Assembly (NCBI RefSeq): GCF_024171945.1
Contig: NZ_JAMTCR010000002.1
Location: forward strand, 1,922,001-1,986,000
Origin: Actinokineospora globicatena
GTDB lineage: Bacteria > Actinomycetota > Actinomycetes > Mycobacteriales > Pseudonocardiaceae
Direction: 5' to 3'
Length of the DNA stretch: 64,000 bases
In this document: positions 9,548 to 20,226 of the stretch, piece after piece
How the letters are laid out: every line of letters begins with the position of its first letter
Position numbering within the stretch: position 1 is the stretch's first letter
Made by a program: the position numbers and the translations under genes
Notes under the pieces: generated by a model
What the model was told of the DNA's origin: nothing
The model's database searches: none
The model's input: the letters and a program-made list of their open reading frames with translations, nothing else

Positions 9548-10306
9548 TTGCGCGCGAGGATGTACGGCGAGGACGACCTCAGCTCGATCCCGGTGTTCGG
9601 CGGCGGGTTCATCAACTTCGGCTTCTGGCGCGACATCCCGCTTACCGGCGAGCTCACCGAGCAGGACCGGGTGCGCAGCCAACTCGACCTGTACCGGCAG
9701 GTGTACGCGGGCGTCGGTCCCGCTGACCGGGTCGTCGAGATGGGCAGCGGTCTCGGTGTGGGGGCGGCTTGGGCGCTCGAGGAGCTGGGTCCGGTGTCGA
9801 TCACCGGGGTGGACCTGAACCCGGCGCAGGTGCGGCGGGCTCGGGCTCTGCAGGCTGATCGGCTCGAGTTCGTGGTGGGTGCGGCTTCGGCACTGCCGCT
9901 GCCCGAGGCGAGCGCGGATGTCGTGCTGTCGCTGGAGGCGGCGCAGCACATGGACGACCTGCGCGGGTTCGCGATCTCGGCGCACCGGGTGCTGCGACCG
10001 GGCGGGCGGTTCGTCGTCTCGACCTTCTTCGTACCGGACGCGTCGACTGTGGGACGGGTGGCGGAGCGGCTCGAGACGTTCGCCTCGGGGGTCGACCGCG
10101 AGCACCCGCTGCCCCTGTTCCTGGACGACCTGGCTTTCGCCGGGTTCACCGACGTGACTGCGACGTCGATCGGGGCGCACGTGTGGCCCGGTCTGGACCG
10201 GTGGATCGCGCAGCTCGGATTCGCCGAGGACACCTGGCCCCGCCACTGGCTGACCTCATACCGCGACGGGCTGCTGGACTACTACGTGGTCACCGCCCGC
10301 GCCTGA
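9530..10306 (+). CDS. Class I SAM-dependent methyltransferase
   Basis: A cytosolic Rossmann methyltransferase of 258 residues. Motif I is VVEMGSGLGVG, followed by the acidic GVDLNP and the post-motif LSLEAAQHMDDL. It resembles small-molecule C-, N- or O-methyltransferases of the UbiE/rifamycin-type group; the substrate cannot be told. The ATG at 9530 lies inside a 47-nt hairpin, so a later start at 9560 (MYGEDDLSS) is a real alternative. It stands alone after the opuC operon. Confidence 0.8.
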   Translation: MTDPVALRARMYGEDDLSSIPVFGGGFINFGFWRDIPLTGELTEQDRVRSQLDLYRQVYAGVGPADRVVEMGSGLGVGAAWALEELGPVSITGVDLNPAQVRRARALQADRLEFVVGAASALPLPEASADVVLSLEAAQHMDDLRGFAISAHRVLRPGGRFVVSTFFVPDASTVGRVAERLETFASGVDREHPLPLFLDDLAFAGFTDVTATSIGAHVWPGLDRWIAQLGFAEDTWPRHWLTSYRDGLLDYYVVTARA

Positions 10307-10976
10307 CTGGTGCGGCTCCGGAATGCTGCGGCTTCGGTTCGTGGACTGCTGCGGCTTCGGTCTGGTGACCGCGAGGGTGCCGCAACTGGGCGGTCAAGAG
10401 CCACTTCTTGCTGGCGCTAGCTCACAACCGGGGCGTGTGGCTGTGACCATCGGATCTTTGTCTGGTCCTGCCCCGATTTTCCCACTTATGGGGTACAGAA
10501 GTTATCCACATGTGGATCTCTGCGGGGGTAGTTTCAAGATCCACTGTCGGGGGGTCCCGGTAGACTGGCCCAGGGACGCCCCCCGGAGAGGGTGGGGGCC
10601 GGGCCCAGGTTGGTGGGGGCGGCGGGGATCGTCAAGGGGGTTCGCCCGAAGGTGTGATGGGGCGGGGTTTGCGGGGGTGCCGGGACGGCTCGTTGAAGGC
10701 GCGGCGGGCGGGGGGCTGGCGCGGGTGGGGGAAGTCGCGGGGCTTGTCGGCGGGGGTGAGGTCGTGGGCGGGCGTGGTGTTGTGGGTGGGCAGGCGGGGT
10801 GCGGGGTTCGCTGAGGTGCTCTAGTCGGAAGTTGTTGTGCCACTGGATGTTGGGGCCTGGAGGCGCTTGAGAGTTCCCCGCCGCCGTGTCCTGGGGATGG
10901 AGCGGCCGTGAGGGGCTGGGCGCGGGGGTGGGGAGTCTGATCCACTGGAGATCCGGGTGGCTGGGCGCTGGGGGGC
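10307..10976. other. Gene-free, strongly G-biased stretch
   Basis: No convincing gene. It begins with short direct repeats (TGCTGCGGCTTCGGT at 10324-10338 and 10347-10361, with a diverged third copy just before). It carries a perfect TTATCCACA DnaA-type box at 10502-10510, inside the palindrome ATCCACATGTGGAT (10504-10517). From about 10540 to 10980 the plus strand is extremely G-rich. A minus-strand frame here is Pro/Arg-rich low complexity and is not annotated. Confidence 0.5.
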
Positions 10977-12176
10977 GTGGTGTTGGGGGCGTTGCGGGTC
11001 AGGGATTTTCGGTTGCTGTGGTGTGGGCGGCTGGTCAGCGCACTGGGGTCGTGGTTGCTGGTCGTCGCGGTTCCGGCGCAGGTGTTCGCGGTTACCGGGT
11101 CGTTGGTGGCGGCTGGGTTCGCGTTGGCGGTGGAGTTCTTGCCGCCGGTGCTGTTGGGGCCGGTCGCGGGGGTGGTGGCTGATCGGTGGGATCGGCGGTG
11201 GGTGATGGTGGCCGCGGACCTGGTGCGGGCCGGGGCGGTGGTGCTGCTGCTCGCGGGGGACGTGGGGGTGGTCTACCTCGCGTTGTTCGTGGAGAGCGTG
11301 GGGTCGGTGGTGTTCCGGCCCGCGGCGCAGGCGTTGGTGCCGGTGGTGGTGGGGACCGGACCGGCTTTGAGTGGTGCCAACGGGTTGAACGCGGTCACCG
11401 ACGGGGTGGTTCGGCTGCTGGGGCCGCCGCTGGGTGGGGTGCTGTTCGTGGTGGCGGGGTTCGAGTGGCTGGTGTGGGTGGACTTCGCCACCTACCTCGT
11501 GTCGGCGATAGCGATCTTGCGCACGACTCCGCGACCGACGTCCACAACGGGACGGCGGCGGGTGATGCCGGAACTGCGCGCGGGAGTGGCGTTCGTCGCC
11601 GGTAATCGCGCGGTGCGGTCATTGTTGGTGGTGTCGGCGCTATTCCTCGGCGCGAACTCGTGCCTCGCCGCGATTGTCGTGCCCTATGGCATGACGGTGC
11701 TCGGCGGCAGCGCGCAAACCGGCGTGCTGATGTCCGCCCTGGGAATTGGCTTTCTCGCGGGCGGTGCCGTGCTGCCGGTGGTGGTCGACCGAATACCGAT
11801 CACGTCCCTGCTCGCTATCGCCTTGGGGATGACCGGGGGTGGATTCGCGCTCCTGTTCTCGGTGGGTGCCCTGGCGGTCGCCGTGGTCGCCGCGGTGGTG
11901 ATCGGGCTCGCTGGGTCAGTGGTGCTGGGGACGACGCAGACCGTGGTGCAGCGGGTCACGCCGAACCCGGTGCTGGGGCGGGTCAGCGCGGCCCTGTTCA
12001 CCGCCGAGGCGATCGCGGCGTTCGCCGGGGCGGTCGTCGGGCCGCTGTTCGCGCAGGCCACGTCGTTGACCTGGGCCGGGTGGGTGGCGGGTGGGCTGAC
12101 CGTGCTCAGCGGTGCGGTGGCCGCTTCCCTTGGATCACTCGATCAGGCGATGGAGCGCAGCGATCCACCGGGGTGA
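10977..12176 (+). CDS. MFS exporter (EntS-like)
   Basis: A 399-residue inner-membrane transporter with about twelve hydrophobic segments. The N-terminal FRLLWCGRLVSALGSW and the loop VADRWDRRWVM (the MFS motif A position) are typical of EntS-like drug or siderophore exporters. The start is GTG at 10977; no strong ribosome site is visible, so it is uncertain by a few codons. A perfect 18-bp hairpin between it and the convergent membrane-protein gene ends transcription. Substrate unknown. Confidence 0.85.
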   Translation: MVLGALRVRDFRLLWCGRLVSALGSWLLVVAVPAQVFAVTGSLVAAGFALAVEFLPPVLLGPVAGVVADRWDRRWVMVAADLVRAGAVVLLLAGDVGVVYLALFVESVGSVVFRPAAQALVPVVVGTGPALSGANGLNAVTDGVVRLLGPPLGGVLFVVAGFEWLVWVDFATYLVSAIAILRTTPRPTSTTGRRRVMPELRAGVAFVAGNRAVRSLLVVSALFLGANSCLAAIVVPYGMTVLGGSAQTGVLMSALGIGFLAGGAVLPVVVDRIPITSLLAIALGMTGGGFALLFSVGALAVAVVAAVVIGLAGSVVLGTTQTVVQRVTPNPVLGRVSAALFTAEAIAAFAGAVVGPLFAQATSLTWAGWVAGGLTVLSGAVAASLGSLDQAMERSDPPG

Positions 12177-12278
12177 TCGTTAACCTGGTCTGCCCGCGCG
12201 GATGCACGTGCAAGCGTGGCCAGCGGCCCACCCGGGGACCTTCACAGAGCCGACCCGGGCGGACCGCTGTCCTGGACA

Positions 12279-12321
12279 GGAGGGGGGAGGCTGGTGATAT
12301 CAGCACCAGCCTCCCCCCTCC
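12279..12321. terminator. Bidirectional terminator hairpin
   Basis: A perfect 18-bp stem (12279-12296 with 12304-12321) and a 7-nt loop atatcag. It lies between convergent genes ending at 12176 (plus) and 12327 (minus). Confidence 0.85.
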
Positions 12322-12326
12322 GCCCG

Positions 12327-12707
12327 CTAAGGGTGGGGACGCTTGCGGAACTGAGCGGTGAACGCCGCAATGAACGCGGCCGCCAGGGCGAGGGCGACGG
12401 GTGGGAGGACCTCAGGGGCGACCGCCCAGTAGAGCAGCAGGATGCCCGCCATGACCGCGCTCATGGTCAGCACGGTGATGGCGAAGTCGGTCCGCTCGGC
12501 CCGGCGCTCGGTGTGCCGCTCGACAGCCGCGGCTTGCCGCTCGACGACCTCGGCCACCCGGCGCAGGAACTCCTGGTCGGATTGGACGAGCGTCGGGTAG
12601 GGCCGCTCGAGCAGTGCCCGCACCAGGCGGTGGGTGGTGGCGCAGTCGGAATGGGTGCCCGGGTGTTCGGGTGGCGAGTCGCGTGCGGTGGGGTCGATCA
12701 AAGTCAT
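12327..12707 (-). CDS. Small two-helix membrane protein, unknown function
   Basis: A 126-residue protein. The N-terminal half is charged and helical (RVAEVVERQAAAVERHTERR, possibly a short coiled coil). The C-terminal half has two hydrophobic segments (about 77-97 and 101-118) and a basic end. The ATG at 12707 (MTLIDPTARD) was chosen; the frame continues upstream to 12875, but that part reads like non-coding sequence. It converges on the MFS gene, with a hairpin between. No family recognised. Confidence 0.6.
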   Translation of the reverse strand: MTLIDPTARDSPPEHPGTHSDCATTHRLVRALLERPYPTLVQSDQEFLRRVAEVVERQAAAVERHTERRAERTDFAITVLTMSAVMAGILLLYWAVAPEVLPPVALALAAAFIAAFTAQFRKRPHP

Positions 12708-12991
12708 CGGAATGGACGACTCCGTTTCAGGAGAAGGGTGATCCGCGCGGTGGCGGGTGTTGATCACGCGGCGCCCGGTCGGGAATGACCAGAGGTGGCG
12801 ACCGCGGTGCGGGTGGGGAATCGTGATGTGTTCGTACGCACACACTATCCGGAACAGCCGTTGTGCTGAAGGCAATTGCCACCCGGGTCAACCTATTGGG
12901 TGGAAGGTAACCGAAAACGGTACCGTCGGCCCGCCAATCTGGCCGATTGCTGGCCAATAACTCACTCGAAAGAGTGGCAACCCGGTGGCGG

Positions 12992-13771
12992 TCAGGAACG
13001 TCGCCCACCGATCCGGGTGGCCAGTTCGGCCGCCGCGGCCAGGGTGGGTTCGGCCAACTCGGGCCACAGCTGCCCGCATTCGGTGTCGCAGTGGTGGCGG
13101 AACGTGGTGCTGATCGCGGCCACCGGGTGGCCGGTGTGGTCGAGCACGACAGCGGCAACGGAGGCAAACCCCGGTGTCACGTAACCGTCCTCGACAGCCC
13201 AACCTCGCCTGCGTTCCGTGGTGAGCAACCCCCGTAGAGCCGGGAGGTGCACAGGTCCGCGACCGGTGCGGTCGACGAAAGCGGCGCGGGTCGGGAAGAG
13301 CGCGCGGACTTGCGCGGGCGGTAGGTACGCCAACATCGCGCGGCCGGACGCGGGCAGGTGTGCGGGAAGTCGGACGCCGACCTCGGTCACCACCGTGTGC
13401 GGGTGTCGGGGCTGTTCGCGAAGCAGATAGAGCGCCTCACGACCGTGCAGTACGCCTAGATGCGCCGTGTGGCCCGTGCGTTCTATCAGCCGCGACAGCA
13501 CTGGGCGGGCAAGCCGCTCCAGCGGGTCGTGCCGCAGGTAGGCCGACCCCAACTCGAACGCGCCGAGGCCGAGGGCGTAGCGGCGCTCCTCGGGCAGGTG
13601 CGTGACGAAACCGGCTTCGACCAACTCCGCGAGCAGGTGGTAGACGGTGGACCTGGGCAGCCCGAGCTCCCTGGCGACGGCAGCCGCCGCCACCGGACCC
13701 GCCTTCCCCGCCAGCAGCCGCAGCACGGCGAGCCCGCGGCGGAGAGCAGGCACATCGCTGCTGGCACCCAT
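12992..13771 (-). CDS. IclR-family transcriptional regulator
   Basis: A 259-residue regulator: winged HTH at about residues 8-65 (ELGLPRSTVYHLLAELVEAG) and an IclR effector-binding domain from about 80 to the end, which contains LPASGRAMLAYLPP and GYVTPGFASVAAVV, regions typical of small-acid sensing. The start ATG at 13771 (MGASSDVP) agrees with family length; the frame runs further upstream but into the ECF sigma gene region. It is divergent from the sigma gene at 13844. The operon it controls is not evident; no catabolic cluster is directly attached. Confidence 0.88.
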   Translation of the reverse strand: MGASSDVPALRRGLAVLRLLAGKAGPVAAAAVARELGLPRSTVYHLLAELVEAGFVTHLPEERRYALGLGAFELGSAYLRHDPLERLARPVLSRLIERTGHTAHLGVLHGREALYLLREQPRHPHTVVTEVGVRLPAHLPASGRAMLAYLPPAQVRALFPTRAAFVDRTGRGPVHLPALRGLLTTERRRGWAVEDGYVTPGFASVAAVVLDHTGHPVAAISTTFRHHCDTECGQLWPELAEPTLAAAAELATRIGGRRS

Positions 13772-13843
13772 GGGCACCCACCCTACGACGAGACTCAACA
13801 GATCCGGTCCAGCACGCGTTGACAGGGCGGAAAGGGGGCGGAT

Positions 13844-14341
13844 GTGACCTTTGATGAGTTCCTCGCGCACCGGCTGGACGGCCTCTTGCGCTACGCCACC
13901 ACGCTTACCTGCGACCCGCACCAAGCGCAGGACATCGTGCAAGAGGTCGTGTTGCGCGCGCAGCAGCGGTGGGGGCGGATCGGGCAGGTAGAGCAACCTG
14001 GCGCCTACGTCACCAAGATGGTGACCAACGAGTTCCTGTCGTGGCGACGCCGACGACGAGACATCTCGATCGCGCCCCAGGCGATGGGGCAACTGGGGGC
14101 CGCTACGGCAGACCACGCCAGCCGCGTAGACGACCGGCAGGTCCTACTGGCGGGCATCGCCCAGTTGCCGCGCAAGCAACGAGCCGCGGTGGTGCTGCGC
14201 TACTACCTGAACCGCACCGACGACCAGATCGCCGACGAACTCGGTTGCTCTATCGGCACCGTGCGCAGCCATGTCTCCCGCGCCGTCGCGACGTTGCGGG
14301 CGGGTCTTACGAGCATCGAACGAGTGGAGGAGGTCCGATGA
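13844..14341 (+). CDS. SigE-family ECF sigma factor (module 1)
   Basis: A 165-residue ECF sigma factor of the SigE-fam type common in actinomycetes. Region 2 is DEFLAHRLDGLLRYATTLTC with QDIVQEVVLRAQQRW; region 4 is DDQIADELGCSIGTVRSHVSRA. It should redirect RNA polymerase to stress or envelope promoters. The GTG start follows a GGAAAGGGGG stretch. ATGA overlap with the next gene (14338) couples it to a membrane protein that is the likely anti-sigma factor. Closely related to the sigma gene at 15432. Confidence 0.9.
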   Translation: MTFDEFLAHRLDGLLRYATTLTCDPHQAQDIVQEVVLRAQQRWGRIGQVEQPGAYVTKMVTNEFLSWRRRRRDISIAPQAMGQLGAATADHASRVDDRQVLLAGIAQLPRKQRAAVVLRYYLNRTDDQIADELGCSIGTVRSHVSRAVATLRAGLTSIERVEEVR

Positions 14342-15345
14342 GGACGGATGAGTTCGAGGGCCTCTTGCGGGACGCCCTAGACCACCAGGCAGCGCAAGCA
14401 CCGAGCGGCGCGCGCGTCCTGGCCGCGTTGGCACCACGGTCCCGCCGCCGGTGGTGGATACCTGTGGGAGGCGTGGTCGCCGCGGCGTTGGTCGGTATCG
14501 CGATGCTGCCCACGGGTGAGCAGAACCAGCAGGTAGCGCCAGGGACGAGCCTTGGCGTCACCTCACCCGCCGCGGCAGGGCAGCTGGTCTGGGAACCCGC
14601 ATGGGTGCCGCCCGGCATGGTGGAGCGGGAGCGCTCGGCAGGCCCCGACGGCCCGTGGTCCGCGTCGAAGTGGTCGAGTGGATCGGCTACGACAGCTCCC
14701 CAGGTGAACGTCATGGTCACCGAGTTGAGCCAAGACGATCAGATGGGACCGGACGCCTCCCGCGAGCAGGTGGTGGTCAACGGTCACCCCGGCCAGTGGT
14801 ACGACAACGACAACGGCCACGACGAGTACATGATCGCCTGGTGGACCGGCTCGAAGCGCTTCACGGTGACCTCTTACGCGATCCCCGAGCCCCGGCCGGT
14901 CCTGCTCCGGGTCGCGGAATCGCTGCGCGCCGCCGTCGGCGAGCCGGTCCAAGTGCCGATCACGATGCCCGAGCTGCCCGGCACCGTGCACGGCTGGGTT
15001 GGCGTCCGTGGCGATCAGCCCGACCAGGCGGTGATGTTCTCCCAGGTCTACCTCGACCGCGTGGGCACCGTGCGCGCCGAGGTCCGCCCGGAGCGGCCGA
15101 GCACCGAGGGAACGCGCGTCCCGGTACGGGGTGGCGACGGCTGGTGGTACCGGGTGGGTGCGGCGGACCCGAACGAGCCGACCGAGGTGCTGATGGCCGA
15201 CCTGGGTGGTCGGTGGCTGGTGGTCAGCTTCGCCCCCTACGACCCGCACGACGCCACTGAGCGGCTGGACCTGCTCACCACCGTGGCCAACTCGGTCACC
15301 GCGGGTTCCACCCCGGCCGCGCCCTGGCTCGGCCGGACACCGTAA
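14338..15345 (+). CDS. Single-pass membrane protein, probable anti-sigma partner (module 1)
   Basis: A 335-residue protein: a short cytosolic N-terminus (MRTDEFEGLLRDALDHQA), one transmembrane segment at about 42-58 (IPVGGVVAAALVGIAMLP) and a long extracytoplasmic part rich in Trp. It has no zinc-binding HxxxCxxC motif of classic ZAS anti-sigma factors, so the role rests on the ATGA overlap with the sigma gene and on the parallel arrangement downstream. The extracytoplasmic part could be a sensor. Confidence 0.65.
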   Translation: MRTDEFEGLLRDALDHQAAQAPSGARVLAALAPRSRRRWWIPVGGVVAAALVGIAMLPTGEQNQQVAPGTSLGVTSPAAAGQLVWEPAWVPPGMVERERSAGPDGPWSASKWSSGSATTAPQVNVMVTELSQDDQMGPDASREQVVVNGHPGQWYDNDNGHDEYMIAWWTGSKRFTVTSYAIPEPRPVLLRVAESLRAAVGEPVQVPITMPELPGTVHGWVGVRGDQPDQAVMFSQVYLDRVGTVRAEVRPERPSTEGTRVPVRGGDGWWYRVGAADPNEPTEVLMADLGGRWLVVSFAPYDPHDATERLDLLTTVANSVTAGSTPAAPWLGRTP

Positions 15346-15431
15346 GAGGCCGGGCACCGTAAGAACCGGCGGCACCGCACACTCCACATACCGCCGTGCT
15401 CGGGCGTTGTATGGGCGAGAGGGGGTGTGCG

Positions 15432-15938
15432 GTGCCGACGACCTTCGAGCAGTACGTGCACGACAACGCCCGCGACCTGCTGCGGTACGCGACCGCGCTG
15501 TCCTGCGACCCACACACGGCGCAGGACATCGTGCAGTCGGTGTTGATGCGGGCCGCGCAGCGGTGGTCGGGTATCGAGCAGTTGGCGGTGCCCGGCGCCT
15601 ACGTGCACCGGATGGTGACCAACGAGTTCCTGTCCTGGCGCAGGCGGGCCGTGCGGACGGTGTCGCTGCCGCAAGGGGTGCTCGACGCGGTGACGCCGCC
15701 GTACCCGGACGAGACCGACGCGGTCGACCAGCGGCAACTGGTGTTCCAGGGCATCGCGCTGCTGCCGCGCAAGCAACGGGCGGCGATAGTGCTGCGGTAC
15801 TACGCCAACCGGACGTTCGCGGAGATCGCCGGTGAGCTCGGCTGTTCAGAGGCCACCGCGCGCAGTCACATCTCTCGCGGATTGGCTGCCCTAAGAGACC
15901 GGATCCCGGCGCTAGAGCGTGCGAAGGAGGCGTTGTGA
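15432..15938 (+). CDS. SigE-family ECF sigma factor (module 2)
   Basis: A 168-residue ECF sigma factor, clearly paralogous to the one at 13844: FEQYVHDNARDLLRYATALS, QDIVQSVLMRAAQRW, GAYVHRMVTNEFLSWRRR and region 4 AEIAGELGCSEATARSHISRG. I chose the GTG at 15432 (VPTTFEQY) because GAGGGGG lies about seven bases upstream; an ATG at 15411 is possible. GTGA overlap with the membrane-protein gene at 15935. Confidence 0.9.
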   Translation: MPTTFEQYVHDNARDLLRYATALSCDPHTAQDIVQSVLMRAAQRWSGIEQLAVPGAYVHRMVTNEFLSWRRRAVRTVSLPQGVLDAVTPPYPDETDAVDQRQLVFQGIALLPRKQRAAIVLRYYANRTFAEIAGELGCSEATARSHISRGLAALRDRIPALERAKEAL

Positions 15939-16960
15939 AGACCGACGAGCTGGAGACCCTGGTCCGAGACGCCCTCGGTGATCACGCCGACCGCGCCCAC
16001 GAGCCTGCCGACACGATCGCTGCAGTGCTGGCTCCTAGTCGTCGTCGACCGGTGGTCGCCTACGTCGCCGCCGCCGTCGTAGCGCTACTCCTTCTGGTGG
16101 TGGCGCCGATAATGCTCAAGGACAAGAACCAGGGGACGCTTCTCACTGGCTCTATGCCGATGCTGGCGCCGGCGCCGCTGACCGTGCCCGCGCGCACCGG
16201 CCCGACCTGGCTGCCCGATGGTCTAGTCGAGGTGGACCGCATAACCACACCCAACGGCCAGGTGCTGCGCCGCACGTGGGCGCGTACGGTGCCGTACCGA
16301 CCGTACGCGGACGCCGGGGTCAGCGTGACGATCGCGCGTACGGGCAATGCCGATTGGTGGATGGACCCCTGCTACGACAAGAGCGAGCCGGTGGACGTCA
16401 ACGGTCTCCCCGGCACGCTGCACTCCGCGGGGCCAGGTCCCCGGGAGTCCTGCCTCCTGTTCGACCTCGACGTGGTCACCCACGTGCGGGTGGCGGTCAC
16501 CAACGTCCCGGACGAGAAGGCGGTGGCACTGCGGATCGCCCGCTCGATCAGCCCGGTCAGCTCACCCCCACTGGTGGTCGCCGCCGAGTTCGGCCCGCTG
16601 CCCGCCGAGTTCGACACCGTCCTGCTCAGCGTGGCCAAGACCCCGAACGGCGTCAGCACCCAGTTGACGGCCGCGCCCGAGGCCGGTGGGGACAGCGTGA
16701 CCGTCGAGTGGACCGACGAGCGGGTGGACCCGGAGCGCACGAACGGCTACCCGGTGACCGTGCGGGGCAGGCGTGCCACGTTCTACCCGATGTCCCAGAC
16801 CAGCGGTGACCAGCTCTGGACCGACTTCGGCGACAAGCGCCTGCTCGTCGAGTACCGCGGCAGCACCCAGCTGCGCCCGGAGCGCGAGGTGTGGGTGATG
16901 GGTATCGCGGAGTCGGTGTCCATCGGGAGCGACCCCAACGACTGGATCGGGCAGCGGTAG
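15935..16960 (+). CDS. Single-pass membrane protein, probable anti-sigma partner (module 2)
   Basis: A 341-residue protein laid out like its counterpart at 14338: N-terminal MKTDELETLVRDALGDHAD, a transmembrane helix at about 40-60 (VVAYVAAAVVALLLLVVAPI) and a large outside domain. The extracytoplasmic domains of the two have diverged far more than the cytosolic starts, as expected if the inner end holds the sigma factor and the outer end senses different signals. Inferred anti-sigma role; no direct motif. Confidence 0.65.
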   Translation: MKTDELETLVRDALGDHADRAHEPADTIAAVLAPSRRRPVVAYVAAAVVALLLLVVAPIMLKDKNQGTLLTGSMPMLAPAPLTVPARTGPTWLPDGLVEVDRITTPNGQVLRRTWARTVPYRPYADAGVSVTIARTGNADWWMDPCYDKSEPVDVNGLPGTLHSAGPGPRESCLLFDLDVVTHVRVAVTNVPDEKAVALRIARSISPVSSPPLVVAAEFGPLPAEFDTVLLSVAKTPNGVSTQLTAAPEAGGDSVTVEWTDERVDPERTNGYPVTVRGRRATFYPMSQTSGDQLWTDFGDKRLLVEYRGSTQLRPEREVWVMGIAESVSIGSDPNDWIGQR

Positions 16961-16962
16961 CC

Positions 16963-16996
16963 GGTGACAATGTCTGGGGTACCAGACACTGTCACC
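16963..16996. terminator. 15-bp dyad between the sigma module and hutH
   Basis: GGTGACAATGTCTGG (16963-16977) and CCAGACACTGTCACC (16982-16996) are inverted repeats with one mismatch and a 4-nt loop, two bases after the upstream stop codon. It is most simply a terminator without a U-tract, but it also lies 46 bp before hutH and could be an operator for the hut operon. No hut regulator gene is adjacent. Confidence 0.6.
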
Positions 16997-17041
16997 CGAT
17001 CCTGGGTCGTGCGCGGGCGGGGATAGCGCTGTGATGACCCC

Positions 17042-18564
17042 ATGGAACCTGTTGCGCTCGACGGCGGTCCGCTGACCGCCGGGGACGTGGTCGCGGTCGC
17101 CCGCGGTGGTGTCGGGGTGGCGCTCACCCCCGGGGCGCTCGAGGGCGTCGCCGCGACCAGGGCGCACATCGAGAAGCTCGCCGACGCGACCGAACCCACC
17201 TACGGCGTGTCCACCGGGTTCGGCGCGCTGGCGGTCCGGCACATCCCGGTCGAGCGGCGGGCCGCGCTGCAGCGGTCGCTGATCCGCTCGCACGCCGCCG
17301 GTGCCGGGCCGGAGGTGGAGCCCGAGGTGGTCCGGGCGCTGATGCTGCTGCGGCTGCGCACCCTGGCCACCGGCCGCACCGGGGTCCGGCAGTCCACTGT
17401 GGAGACCCTGGCCGCCGTGCTCAACGCCGGGATCTTGCCGGTGGTGCACGAGCACGGCTCGCTCGGCTGCTCCGGTGACCTCGCCCCGCTCTCGGCCGTC
17501 GCGCTCGCGCTCATGGGCGAGGGGCAGGTCCGCTACCACGGTGAACTCCGCCCGGCGGCCGACGCGCTCGCCGAGGCGGGCATCGAGCCGGTCGCGCTGG
17601 TCGAGAAGGAGGGCCTCGCGCTGATCAACGGCACCGACGGCATGCTCGGCATGCTGGTGCTCGCGATCGCCGACCTGCGGCGGCTGCTCGACGTCGCCGA
17701 CCTCACCGCCGCGATGAGCGTGGAGGCGCTGCTGGGCACCGACCGGGTGTTCGCCGCCGATCTGCAGGCGCTGCGCCCGCACCCCGGTCAGGCCGAGTCC
17801 GCCGCGCGGATGACCGCGTTCCTGGCCGACTCGCCGATCATGGCCAGCCACCGCGGTCCGGACTGCCCCCGCGTCCAGGACGCGTACTCGCTGCGCTGCA
17901 CACCCCAGGTGCACGGCGCCGCCCGCGACACCGTCGCGCACGCCGAACTCGTCGCGGGCCGGGAGCTGTCCGCCGCCATCGACAACCCGGTGGTCCTGCC
18001 GGACGGCCGGGTCGAGTCCAACGGCAACTTCCACGGCGCCCCGGTCGCCTACGTGCTGGACTTCCTGGCCATCCCGGTCGCCGACGTGGCGAGCATCGCC
18101 GAGCGGCGCACCGACCGGATGCTGGACGTGGCCCGCTCGCACGGCCTGCCGCCGTTCCTCGCGCACGACCCGGGCGTCGACTCCGGGCACATGATCGCCC
18201 AGTACACCCAGGCCGCCGTGGTCGCCGAGCTCAAGCGGCTGGCCGTGCCCGCCTCCGTCGACTCCATCCCGAGCTCGGCGATGCAGGAGGACCACGTCTC
18301 GCTCGGCTGGTCGGCGGCCCGCAAGCTGCGCAAGGCCGTCGACGGGCTCACCACCGTGCTGGCCGTGGAGTACCTCACCGCCGCCCGCGCGCTCGACTTC
18401 CGCGCCCCGCTCACCCCCGCGCCCGCCACGGCCGCCGCCGTCGCCCTGCTGCGCGAGCACGTCCCCGGTCCCGGCCCGGACCGGCACCTGGCCCCCGAGA
18501 TCGCCGCCGCTGAAGACCTGATCCGTTCCGGCGCCCTGGTGGACGCCGTGCAGAGGAGGACCGC

Positions 18565-18568
<4 letters not shown>
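17042..18568 (+). CDS. hutH: Histidine ammonia-lyase
   Basis: Converts L-histidine to urocanate and ammonia, the first step of histidine degradation, in the cytosol as a tetramer. The 508 residues have the family's usual length. The MIO prosthetic group forms from Cys143-Ser144-Gly145 in [13 protein letters not shown]; many family members have Ala in the first position. The catalytic Tyr of TYGVSTGFG (about 53) is present. No clear ribosome site precedes the ATG. First gene of a five-gene operon; its stop overlaps hutU (GTGA at 18565). Confidence 0.96.

Positions 18569-20222
<1,654 letters not shown>

Positions 20223-20226
<4 letters not shown>

Noticed and set aside
10502-10945. Minus-strand frame of 147 codons upstream of the MFS gene
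   Set aside because: Pro/Ser/Thr-rich low-complexity translation with no ribosome site or motif, caused by the strong strand bias of the stretch. A small part (QWHNNFRLEHLSEP in another frame) looked protein-like but I could not place it in a family.
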